Positions 18,338 to 27,078 of a stretch of 64,000 nucleotides of DNA are shown piece by piece. The notes under the pieces were generated by a model. The model did not search any database, was not told the DNA's origin, and saw only the letters and a list, made by a program, of their open reading frames with translations. Source of the DNA: Rivularia sp. MS3 (lineage in GTDB: Bacteria; Cyanobacteriota; Cyanobacteriia; Cyanobacteriales; Nostocaceae); contig JAHCMI010000010.1 in NCBI GenBank assembly GCA_019192545.1, positions 90,579-154,578 of the forward strand. The letters are read 5' to 3'. Every line of letters begins with the position of its first letter. Position 1 is the first letter of the stretch. Made by a program: the position numbers and the translations under genes.

Positions 18338-20744
18338 TGCCGACGGTGATTATACTCCAGCCCATCGTTCGCTGTTGGAATTTTTTGTCGCGTATAAATT
18401 TGCGGCGGAATTGGGAGTTTTAGCGGATGATTTTACTGAGTTGGTGAAAGCACAATCTTGTTTGGATGGGAATGCTGTACCTGTTGAATATAGTTGGTCT
18501 GGTTATTTTGAGCGTCAGTTGGATGAGAATGGGTGTAGTTTGGCTATAGCTCCGCTAAGTAGATTTACTAGCGAAACTTTGGAGAAATTGAAGGATACTT
18601 TTGGGCGATCGCCATTAACAAAAGCAGTCGTAGATTTGATGTTAAGGATGGTGGGTGATAATGAGTCACTGATTAAAGTGATTGAGGAAACGCGAGGAAA
18701 AAGTGAAGCCGAGGTTAGTTATGTTGGGGGAAATGCGGCTACTTTGGCTGTGAAGCTTGATAAAGCCGGTTTGGAAGGGAAGGATTTATCATCTGCTGTG
18801 GTGAAGGGAGCGGATTTTAGTGATGCGAGTTTGAGTAGGGTTGACTTTGCGGGAGCGAATTTGAGTGAGAGTGTTTTCGCGAAAAATTTAGGTGATATTG
18901 GTCAAATTGCATTAAGCCCAGATGATAAATTATTAGCTATAGGTGATTCCAGTTGCATGGTTCGCTTGTGGGAAACTGCAAGTGGAAGGGAAGTTTTAAT
19001 TTGTAAAGGACATACTCGTTGGGTAATATCAGTGGTATTTAGTCCAGATGGTAATACTGTTGCCTCTTGTGGTGCTGACGAAACTATAAGGGTTTGGAAT
19101 ACTAAAACTGGAAAATGTCTCAAAATATTTCAAGCTCATAGTAATTGGATAAACTCTCTTTCTTTCAGCCCCGATGGTAAAACTCTTGCTAGTGCTAGCG
19201 GCGATGAAACAGTGAAACTATGGAATATAAATACTGGAGAATGCCTCAAAACTTTTCAAGGTCATACCCAATGGTTGTATACCGTAGATTTTAGTCCGAA
19301 TGGTGAGCTACTTATTAGTGGAAGTGGAGACAAAACTGTAAAGCTATGGGATATAGCCACTGGAAAATGTCTTTATACTTTCAATGGGCATAGTGATGGG
19401 GCAGTATCAGTGGCATTCAGTCCAGATGGGGAAATAATTGCTAGTAGTGGTTTAGACAAAACTATAAAATTATGGAGTATTAGTACCAAAAAATGTTTTT
19501 GTATTTTGCAAGGGCATACGAATGGGATAAACTCCATTTCTTTCAGTCCTAAAGGTGATATTTTAGCTAGTGGTAGTAATGACCAAACAGTTAAGTTATG
19601 GGATATTACGACTGGAGAATGCCTTGATACTTTTGAAGAATATAGCAATACAGTAAATTCAGTCGTATTCAGTGCTGATGGAAAAAAGCTAGTTAGTGGT
19701 GGTAGAAATCAAACTATAAAGTTATGGGATATTGCGAATAAAGAGTGTCTTCAGGCTTTGCAAAGGCATAGTATTTTGGTATATGCGACGGCATTTAGTC
19801 ACGATAAAAAGTTACTTGTTAGTGGCAGTGATGACCAAACTGTAAAGCTATGGAATGTTATGACTGGGGAATGTTTGTATATTTTTGAGGGACATACTAA
19901 TTTGGTCGGATCGGTGGCATTTAGCCCTGACAGCAAATTGATTGCCAGTGGTAGTTCTGACAAAACAGTTAAGTTATGGGATATCACGACTGGAGAATGC
20001 CTTCATACTTTTGAGGGACATACTAATTCAATTAATTCAATAGCCTTCAGTACAGACTGTAAGATGCTTGCCACTGCAAGCAACGACAGAAATGTAAAAT
20101 TGTGGAATATTTCCACTGGAGAATGCCTTCATACTTTACAAAAAAAATTCTCTGTACAATCATTAGCCTTTAGTTCAGATAACAAAACCCTTGCAACTTG
20201 CGGCAATGATGCAATATTAAGGTTATGGGATGTTGCTACCAGAAAATGTATTCATTCTTTGAAGAACCATACTCATTTCATACTGTCAGTTGCTTTCAGT
20301 TCTTCAGATAAAATTCTTGCTACTAGTAGTGATGACAAAACGTTGAAAATATGGAGTAATATCACTAAAAAATGTCTTTATTCTTTAGAAGGTCATACCA
20401 GAGGAGTCAGAGCAATCGCTTTGAGTTCAGATGATAAGATGCTCGTTAGTGGTAGTGACGACCGAACCATAAGATTATGGAACACAATTACTGGAGAATG
20501 TATTCACACTTTGTATGGTCATACAAATGCAATATATTCAGTCATATTTCATTCAGATGGTAAAAATATTATAAGTTGCGGTCAGGATATGACAATCAAA
20601 TACTGGGACATCAAAACTGGCAAATGTCTAAAAACATTAAAACGCGATCGCCCTTATGAAAACATGAATATCACTGGTGTTACAGGCTTAACAGAAGTTG
20701 AAAAAAGTACGCTAAAAGCATTAGGTGCTGTGGAAGAGAATTGA
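18309..20744 (+). pseudogene. WD40-repeat sensor part of the frameshifted NACHT-WD40 protein
   Basis: 811 codons in the frame +1 to the NACHT half, overlapping it by 29 bases. It begins with the end of the STAND winged-helix/superstructure region ([17 protein letters not shown]), then a short pentapeptide-like stretch ([19 protein letters not shown]), then 14 WD40 units from about residue 205, each ending in variants of TVKLWD or TIRLWN. Fourteen units suit two seven-bladed propellers, the usual sensing module of cyanobacterial STAND proteins. A start at MIGQTM could in principle give a free WD40 protein, but no ribosome site is seen, so it is best read as the downstream half of a broken gene. 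It ends cleanly at a TGA. Confidence 0.82.
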
Positions 20745-20841
20745 AACTGAATTTATTAGTAGTTTTTATGTACTATATTGTGATATTATTCAGTTAATCT
20801 ATTCAATTTCCATGCCAAGCATTGAGACAGCAGGAGGTTTT

Positions 20842-21097
20842 ATGTCGAACCATAGTGGCAGTTATATGCTCGGCGGATATTATTCAAATGTTGAATGACG
20901 AAGAAGTGTTAAATACTATCGGACTGCAAAAGTCTCAGCAAGTGATTACCCAAATGGTTAAAATTGCATCTAGAGAATATGATTGCAACTCTGGAGAAAT
21001 TCTAGAAGGTCATACGGATTATCTTAACCTTTGCTACTGTTGTCTTTCTATTACAACCAATCTCGACAATGGTTTATGCAATTCCTGTCGAAGTTAG
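20842..21097 (+). pseudogene. Small conserved hypothetical gene with a frameshift
   Basis: A perfect AGGAGG (20832-20837) precedes ATG 20842. The frame reads MSNHSGSYMLGG and stops after 18 codons. The sensible continuation, ADIIQMLNDEEVLNTIGLQK to CYCCLSITTNLDNGLCNSCR (two CxxC-type pairs near the end), lies in another frame. A one- or two-base indel near 20870 explains this. A TTG at 20822 opens the second frame but ignores the strong ribosome site. It resembles a small cyanobacterial protein family I know only as hypothetical; the C-terminal Cys pairs could bind a metal. Confidence 0.6.
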
Positions 21098-21123
21098 CGA
21101 TTAAAATAATTGCAAATTCATCC

Positions 21124-21739
21124 TCAACCCCACACCCGACGCAAATTCAAAACGAAAGCTGGTAATACTTTACCACCAGATAACGAATCGGGATTTTCTA
21201 ATACTTCCACAGCAGAATCTGGTCGATAAATTTCCACACGTTGCGGTAGTGGATCTAGCAACCAGCCCAACTTTGCACCATTATCAATATACTCTTTCGT
21301 CTTTGCTTGTAACGATTCAAGCTTATCTGAGCTAGACCGTAATTCAACTACGTTCTGCGGGACAAATATTAGCAAAGGTTCCTTTTTGTTCTGCATTTAA
21401 TGCATCCCATCGTTCTTGAGAAACCCATGAAGCATCGGGGGAGCGAGTAGCACCATTTGGTAAAATAAAGCCAGTGGAAGAATTGAAAGCTTTACCCAAA
21501 TTCTCATTTTCTTCATACCAGCGATATAGTTGTCCGCTAATGCTGAGATTGCGTTGTCCTGTTTCCCAGCCAGTAGGTGGATTCACAATCAATTCTCCCC
21601 GTGCGTTTCTTTCCAGTTTTAAATCTCGGTTTGCGACTGCTAGGATTGCAAACTGTTCTTGAGTTACGTACAATCCAATCGACAATGGCAAGTTAAGCGG
21701 TAGAATTTGGTTTTCTGGAGTTGTGGGTGTCTGTACCAT
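21124..21739 (-). pseudogene. Uma2-family (DUF820) PD-(D/E)XK nuclease, frameshifted
   Basis: Two overlapping frames together make one Uma2 protein. The first (21739 to about 21370) begins MVQTPTTPENQILPLNLPL and includes SPDASWVSQERW, and drifts off after TFANICP. The second resumes with VVELRSSSDKLESLQAKTKEY and GWLLDPLPQRVEIYRPD to the end at 21124. The catalytic Asp (SPDASW) is in the first half and the E-x-K-like ELRS...K in the second, so neither half should be active alone. A single-base indel near 21370 separates them. Uma2 genes are abundant in cyanobacteria and of uncertain role. Confidence 0.78.
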
Positions 21740-21897
21740 CTTGGACTCTTGTAGAAAGCGGAATTTTAGGAAAGATATTTACCCTATTAATTAACATATT
21801 CTATCGCCCCAGAAGCCCATTAAAATACTCAACCTATTTTGATTATTAGTATATTTGTATTGTAAGATTAACAAGGTGAAGCCTTTATCATTCATCT

Positions 21898-22410
21898 ATG
21901 CTGGAATTAACTAAAATCCAAACGATAGCCGAATTGTATTCTCCTCAAGAACTATTTGCTGCGTTAGTTTGGCAGCGTCAATTCAATAACTTTGACGGGG
22001 AACAAGTTATTACTGACTTATTAGAACATAATAATTTATGGGAAAGCTTTGTATTTACCAAACCGATTTTTGCCCCAGACGAAAATGGTTTGAGTTTTGG
22101 TGGTGTGATTGATACTCTTGCTGCAATGGCTAATTATCGTCCAATGCCAGAAACTAGTATGATTCATTTCGTTGCCTATCCCGCAGATACCTTATATATT
22201 CTGAGTGAAAATCAAGACTCCAAAGTATCCCAACTTGTAGATTTCGGTAAAAAGTGGAAAGCAGATTGCGTAGAAGTAACTGATGGAACAGATACACAAT
22301 ACACTTATCGACTCAAGCGTATGCTGAGATATAGATTTGAAGAAGCGTTATGGGGAAATGAGAATAAGGAACAGCGGGATGCGGTTGTTGTTTCTTATTG
22401 GTGGGATTAA
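21898..22410 (+). CDS. Conserved hypothetical protein, 170 aa
   Basis: An apparently intact soluble protein from ATG 21898. It has no signal peptide or membrane segment and is acidic and rich in aromatic residues (RYRFEEALWG, VVVSYWWD at the end). I do not recognise a domain. It is one of the few genes between 15 and 31 kb with no visible disruption. Its neighbours are a broken Uma2 gene and an interrupted small acidic protein, which say nothing about function. Confidence 0.6.
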   Translation: MLELTKIQTIAELYSPQELFAALVWQRQFNNFDGEQVITDLLEHNNLWESFVFTKPIFAPDENGLSFGGVIDTLAAMANYRPMPETSMIHFVAYPADTLYILSENQDSKVSQLVDFGKKWKADCVEVTDGTDTQYTYRLKRMLRYRFEEALWGNENKEQRDAVVVSYWWD

Positions 22411-22448
22411 TGTAAGTAGAGCTAAAATTCATACCCCATATCTATCCA

Positions 22449-22805
22449 TTAATACCAATCAGCAATAGCTTCGGCAGTTTCTTCATCAACTTCAATCGGA
22501 TGAATATCCTCAAGACGTGCAGAAAATATATCATCAACTTCCCCTTACCGATAACGTACTTCAACAAACATAGAGCGTATACATTCATCTTCCGGTGACA
22601 TTTCTACTACTTCAATTTCCTTTCCTTGAGGACGCTGACGGTTTACCCACTTAGCCTTAAAAGGAAATTGTAACTTGTCTTGCAAGTAATAGTACCATCC
22701 CATTGCTCTTTCATCTTCGTTGTAAGCATCGACAACTACTTCCATATCGATGCGCTCTTCTCGATTTTTACTTGGTGCTGTACCGGACATAAAATCTATC
22801 TCCAA
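22449..22805 (-). pseudogene. Small acidic protein ('calcium-binding protein'-type family) interrupted by a TAA
   Basis: The frame from 22805 reads MEIDFMSGTAPSKNREERID, then ERAMGWYYYLQDKLQFPFKAKW, a signature of a small cyanobacterial family often labelled calcium-binding. TAA at 22545-22547 stops it at 86 codons. The same frame continues for 32 more codons (GEVDDIFSARLEDIHPIEVD to ADWY) and ends at 22449, and these codons read like the natural C-terminus. A nonsense change (for example GAA to TAA) is the simplest explanation. The truncated product lacks the acidic tail. Confidence 0.68.
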
Positions 22806-22929
22806 TGGTTAATTTTATTACAGTGTTAAAGTATTAAAATATCTTTCATTATTTTCCTATCTCGGAATACATCTAACCTTTAAAATTAAATTAAAACAGT
22901 TTCAACAAATCACGATTCTGTAATTTTAG

Positions 22930-23715
22930 GCATAAATATTAGTGAAGAAGATGGTGGTGGTTGGATTATTCTGGTGAAGGTTATTTCTCTGGGATGGTAT
23001 CGCTAAGGGATAAAATATTGCAAGGTGATTATCGGTGTTTATATCTTGCTTGGCTAAAAGCTGCAACAATTTATTTTGGCTTTGAGGAAGAAGATTTACT
23101 CGAACCCCCCGTAACTCCCAACTTGGATAATTTATCAGCTTCGCTTTCGTCTTTTATTGATTTTTTTGAAATTGACGAAGACTTGATTTCAGTCGCAGCT
23201 TCAGCGAGTGATTTTCAAGAAAGTTAGAAGATTTGATACCACAATTGAGCGAACAAGAAAGCAATGATTTTTTAATTCGACTCTTAAAAGGCGAAACTCA
23301 TCTTGGAATACAATTAACTCATAGGCTGCGGGAATTATCTGGTAAAAAATCAATAAATATTGATAGTAATACAAACAGACGTAATTTATGTCAATTGTTA
23401 GGATTGGCAGAAGAAGAAACAAATCAACGACTTAAAAAAGAGAGAGAATTAGAACGTCAAGCCAGGATACAAAAATTAGAAGTATTAGCAAAGAAAAAAG
23501 ATAAAGTTTGGCAGCAAGTATTTGAAGCAATTGCACTTAAACAAGCCAAACCATTAGACCAAGCTGTTGCTAATTTGATTGATTTACGGGACTTGGCACA
23601 GTACCAAGGAAAGTTAGAAGAGTTTTAAGCTAGCATTAATCAAATACAGAAAGATTACAGTAAACGTCCTGGGTTAATATCGCGGTTAAAGAAAGCAGGA
23701 CTTTTGAAGAAGTAG
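22930..23715 (+). pseudogene. Decayed conserved hypothetical gene (frameshifts and a nonsense codon)
   Basis: Four pieces in order resemble one cyanobacterial protein: ISEEDGGGWII (about 22938), LRDKILQGDYRCLYLAWLKA to DLISVAASASDF (22961-23227), LEDLIPQLSEQESNDFLIRL to YQGKLEEF (up to TAA 23626-23628), and INQIQKDYSKRPGLISRLKK ending at 23715 in the same frame past that TAA. At least two frameshifts and one in-frame stop are present. The third piece has a long charged helix (RLKKERELERQARIQKLEVL). I know no function for the family. Confidence 0.65.
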
Positions 23716-23748
23716 AATTATTGATAATAAATTATTTTATTTTGATAT

Positions 23749-24163
23749 TTATGGATACTGTCCTTGATTAATCAATACTTGTCGTTGAAGTACGCGATTA
23801 GGAGCATTAAACTGAAGTAGTCTTGCAGTTGCTTGACCAATTTGAGTTTTACCTTCAATATTCGCATTTTTAATATAAAAATGTTCATCCCATATCTGAC
23901 GACGTGGATTAAACAAGGGAACAATTTCTTTAGTCGTTTGATCTAATGTAGCGAAGTCAGAGCCTTTATGGCGATTACAGGATAAACATGAAAGTGCCAA
24001 ATTATCTAGACTGCTTTCACCGCCATGCTTGATTGCAATAATATGATCTACCTCATGTGTATAAATAGAAAAATCTTGAAGAAGTAAACAATATACAAGC
24101 ACGTTTGTTAGCTCTTTCTTGAACAAGTTTACGTAATTTCGTAGAAATATAATCAGAAGTCAT
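23749..24163 (-). pseudogene. HNH endonuclease with an N-terminal frameshift
   Basis: The main frame contains an HNH core: HEVDHIIAIKHGGESSLDNLALSC with CLSCNRHKG, and the tail FNPRRQIWDEHFYI. The natural start is probably ATG 24163 (MTSDYISTKLRKLVQERANK), directly after the stop of the upstream small gene, but that frame breaks near 24090 just before YCLLLQ, where an EYC-type zinc-finger Cys would be expected. A one- or two-base deletion fits. The pair of a small protein and an HNH protein is repeated 600 bases away on the other strand. Confidence 0.75.
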
Positions 24164-24165
24164 GT

Positions 24166-24546
24166 TTACTCGTTGCGTTTGAAAGCTCTTGCTTTTAATA
24201 AAATCATCATATGTTCTAACTGTTCATAAACATCTAATTCAGCTAATTCCATTGAATTAAGTGTAGCAGAGCGGTTCCTTTCCAATAATTCTTCTAATCT
24301 CGACTGAGCTTGAGGTGAAACTTTAAAAGCAATTATTTCTTCTGGTGTTGGGCGCTTAATTAAAAAGTCAAGAACTTCTTGATAAACTAAGGGGATGTCT
24401 GTAGGCTCAGTTTGATCTGTCTTACTTATGCTTGTCGGTAAATTTGCAACATCTAATAATTGCCATAGCAATTCGGGTAAACGATTTTGCAAAGGTTCTA
24501 GACGCTGAGCTAGTTCATCGGAAACTTGAATTGTTAATTCTGCCAT
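24166..24546 (-). CDS. Small protein paired with HNH nuclease (antitoxin-like N-terminus)
   Basis: 126 residues. It begins MAELTIQVSDELAQRLEPLQ, resembling the beta-strand/helix start of ribbon-helix-helix proteins, followed by an acidic middle and a helical C-terminus. Its stop (TAA) is three bases before the ATG of the HNH gene, so the two should be cotranscribed. Similar small protein/HNH pairs are common in filamentous cyanobacteria; whether they are toxin-antitoxin or homing modules is unknown. It appears intact. Confidence 0.6.
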   Translation of the reverse strand: MAELTIQVSDELAQRLEPLQNRLPELLWQLLDVANLPTSISKTDQTEPTDIPLVYQEVLDFLIKRPTPEEIIAFKVSPQAQSRLEELLERNRSATLNSMELAELDVYEQLEHMMILLKARAFKRNE

Positions 24547-24741
24547 TGCCTGGGGTTTCGTCCTGTCAGCTTATCTTAATATTGCTAATTATAGCTTTAG
24601 CTTTTACATAGAGTGCTATCTAAAGTTAATCCGCCGTCAAAACGGATTACGTTAAATTATTCTTCTGTAATTGACTTTGAATAAGATGATTTTCACAATG
24701 TTAGTATTAAAAGTATAAAAACAAGCGATATCTAACAACCA

Positions 24742-25188
24742 ATGGCAACGCAAGAAGTCACGGTTGAACTCCCACAAGCTATTTTTCAGCAATTGGCTCG
24801 TATTGCTCAAGCAACTCAGCAGCCTTTGGAAACTTTGGTAGCTCAAAGCATCGTCAGCAACTTACCCCCTACACCCGACAATGCACCATTAGAAATCCAA
24901 GAAGAACTTCTACAAATGCAAACCTGGGATGACGAGGAATTATTGGCGATTACCTTCGGTAGAGCTTCGCTTAACGCCAATAGTCAAATTACATCCGAAC
25001 AGCAAAAACGCCACATAGAATTATTAGAGAAAAATAGCACAAGCGAGGAGCTAAATAAGATTGAACGTTAAGAACTTAGTGAGTTAAGAACTGCTTCTGA
25101 CCGTTTAATGTTACAAAAAGCTTATGCTTGGTCAGTTCTCCGTTGGCGAGGACACAAAATACCAAATTTAAATGAAATGCCCCTCTAG
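24742..25188 (+). pseudogene. Small protein paired with HNH nuclease, second copy, interrupted by TAA and carrying a 24-bp insert
   Basis: From ATG 24742 the protein reads MATQEVTVELPQAIFQQLAR and stops at TAA 25069-25071 after 109 codons. The same frame continues with ELSELRTASDRLMLQKAYAW and ends at 25188, three bases before the HNH ATG. Those 38 codons look like the genuine C-terminus, so the TAA is probably a nonsense mutation. Inside the gene, bases 24952-24975 (eight codons, TFGRASLN) interrupt the sequence LLAI-ANSQIT and look like a small dispersed repeat inserted in frame. Confidence 0.68.
24952..24975. repeat. 24-bp small dispersed repeat inserted in a coding frame
   Basis: ACCTTCGGTAGAGCTTCGC followed by TTAAC interrupts an otherwise smooth reading (ELLAI / ANSQIT). 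Its complement, GTTAAGCGAAGC..., resembles the 26-bp insert at 28246-28271 (GTTAGCGAAGCG...). Small mobile repeats of 21-27 bp are documented in Nostoc genomes. Confidence 0.6.
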
Positions 25189-25191
25189 TTC

Positions 25192-25584
25192 ATGGCTATT
25201 TCTGACAAAATTCGTTCTGAAGTTATAATTCGGGCTAATTATAGGTGTGAATATTGTCAAACTAATTCTCGATTAATTGGAATGCCATTAGTTATGGAGC
25301 ATATTTTTCCTAAAACTGCTGGTGGTGGAGATGAATCTGAAAATTTAGCAGCATCTTGTTATAGATGTAACGAATTTAAAGGCGCAAAAACTCATGCAAT
25401 TGACTCAAAGACAAGCCAGTTAGTTGCATTATTTAACCCCAGAAAACAATCTTGGCAAGAAAATTTTAATTGGGTGAATGGTGGAACTCACATTGCTGGT
25501 ATAACACCTACAGGTAGAGCAACTGTAATTGCTTTACGACTTAATAATGATTATTTAACCGAAGCAAGAGCCGCCCTGGATTGA
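25192..25584 (+). CDS. HNH endonuclease
   Basis: A 130-residue frame with a complete HNH core: CEYC near 20, MEHIFPKTAGGGDESENLAASC, then CYRCNEFKG, and the tail LFNPRKQSWQENFNW typical of this cyanobacterial HNH group. The active core is intact. The end is odd: the frame stops after TEARAALD, whereas another frame gives PWIESNWHPPS and a stop at 25609, the usual family ending. A one-base indel near 25572 therefore replaces about 12 terminal residues. It lies three bases after the paired small gene. Confidence 0.82.
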   Translation: MAISDKIRSEVIIRANYRCEYCQTNSRLIGMPLVMEHIFPKTAGGGDESENLAASCYRCNEFKGAKTHAIDSKTSQLVALFNPRKQSWQENFNWVNGGTHIAGITPTGRATVIALRLNNDYLTEARAALD

Positions 25585-25626
25585 GAGCAATTGGCATCCA
25601 CCATCATAAATATTTATTTTTATCAA

Positions 25627-26025
25627 TTATTTACTCTTCAAAATTAAAGCATTAATTTTTTCATTATCAATATTTATACCATTACGTTCTAAGTATGGAC
25701 GTAAATTAATTTGAATAAATAAATCTTTTAATTCTGAGCGCAATTTCTTCAGGAGGATTTCCTGATAGAGCTGTTGCTATTAAACGTTCTGCTGCTTTGA
25801 ATTCTCCACAATCTACCGAAGCGAGTTGCTGCGCTGCGATGTAAAATTGAACGGCTTGGTTCTGCATCTAATTGATGAGCAATTAATTCTGCGGCTGCTT
25901 GCTCGTTTTCAAATGCTTCTCGAATCAGTTGCGAGGCTTGTTCTAAGTTACCTGTTCCGTTTAGCAGTAAAAGCTGCTTCCGCCAAATCCATTGCGGTGC
26001 TATGTGTTTCTTGAATTTGTATCAT
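25627..26025 (-). pseudogene. Decayed small hypothetical gene with three frameshifts
   Basis: Reading from ATG 26025, the pieces are MIQIQETHSTAMDLAEAAF, then GNLEQASQLIREAFENEQA with AAELIAHQLDAEPSR, then VDCGEFKAAERLIATALSGN, then ELKDLFIQINLRPYLERNGI ending at TAA 25627. Each lies in a different frame, but together they make one helical protein with a plausible repeated-helix (TPR-like) character. No single open frame covers it. Function unknown. Confidence 0.6.
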
Positions 26026-26116
26026 TTCTTTTATACATAAGATAGAGGTGTGCTTTCCATGTTCCGAGCCGAACTAAGCCATTCTCAAATCAGGAAAGCG
26101 AGTTTTTAGTAAATTG

Positions 26117-26904
26117 TTATGGGTTTTCTCTAGCTAAGTATGCTTGTAAATCATTGATATTAGAAAAACTGAAGAACACTTCACCTAAAGCTTCTAATTG
26201 TTCTGGTGACAAATTTTCAATCCTTTTCATTAATGAAGCATCAATTTCGCCAAAACGACTATTAATAATAAGCCTTACCCATTTCAATGCTTCTTTTTGT
26301 ACAATATCTTGATAAATTACAGATTGTCTCATAATATCCTCCGGTAAAAATTGGCGAATTAAATCAGAGGTCAAATCGTAAACCAGCTAAAATCCCTAAA
26401 CACCCAGTTATGTTTTGCTGTTCTCTTATATCTGAAATTGTAGCTACTGTTTGAGCTACTTGGTTTAGTAATGCTGTGGGTGAATCAGTTTTTGTTAAAG
26501 GTGCTAGGGGTAAAAGTCCACGGTTATTGAGAAATAATGCCGAATCCTGCTCCCATAGACGAATTATACGATAACGGTGGATTGTTGTTTCGTCGCGATA
26601 TTCTTCAGTAAATGCAATTTCGTTGGTAGTTTCCTGCAAAAATATTACTACTTGTGTAACAGGACATTTGTATGTCCGTTTTAACCTGAAGGAATAGTCC
26701 CCCATCCTAAAGGGAATCGGAGGTTTTGAAGTAGGTTCGGTCTGAAATTCTATATGTAAAATCCGATTTTTTGTTTGTAGGAAGGTAACGGTTGGGAGCA
26801 CGAATTGGTTCTAAAAAAAGCTCCGTTTTAAGTACGTTAATATCTTCTGTTTCCATTCCCAGCAACCAACGCACAAAGTCTGTTGGATATTCTTCAGCCA
26901 AAAA
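26117..26904 (-). pseudogene. Rpn-family recombination-promoting nuclease (PD-(D/E)XK, DUF4351 tail), frameshifted and split by a group II intron
   Basis: Three overlapping frames give one Rpn-like protein: FLAEEYPTDFVRWLLGMETE (26904 inward), ILHIEFQTEPTSKPPIPFRM with PVTQVVIFLQETTNEI and YRIIRLWEQDSALFLNNRGL, then the C-terminal DUF4351-like MRQSVIYQDIVQKEAL and LSPEQLEALGEVFFSF. The nuclease core HIEFQTE is intact, but at least two frameshifts break the gene. The first few codons are missing because the 3' end of a group II intron abuts codon 6 or so. Confidence 0.8.
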
Positions 26905-26944
26905 GTTAAACTAAGCCGGAGAGTCGCCTCTCCGACTCGTCTTC

Positions 26945-26979
26945 AAAACCGTGCTTGAGACTTTTACCTCACACGGCTC
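26945..26979 (-). ncRNA. Group II intron domain V
   Basis: The minus strand reads GAGCCGTGTGAGG, then a TAAAAG loop region, then CTCAAGCACGGTTTT, a 34-35 nt hairpin with the AGC triad and the two-base bulge pattern of domain V. The usual GAAA tetraloop is altered (TAAAAG) and one lower-stem pair is changed, consistent with decay. Confidence 0.75.
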
Positions 26980-27078
26980 CTCGGTAACGTAGGTGTTTGT
27001 CATACATACCGTTTTCTCACATAAATAAAGATATCCAACAAGATATTCCTTATCCATTTGTAAGCAAGCAAACATTCA

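Noticed and set aside
22545..25071. Alternative genetic code with TAA as a sense codon
   Set aside because: TAA is used as the normal stop by many intact genes here (for example 10036 and 41033), and other lesions nearby are frameshifts, so decay is simpler.
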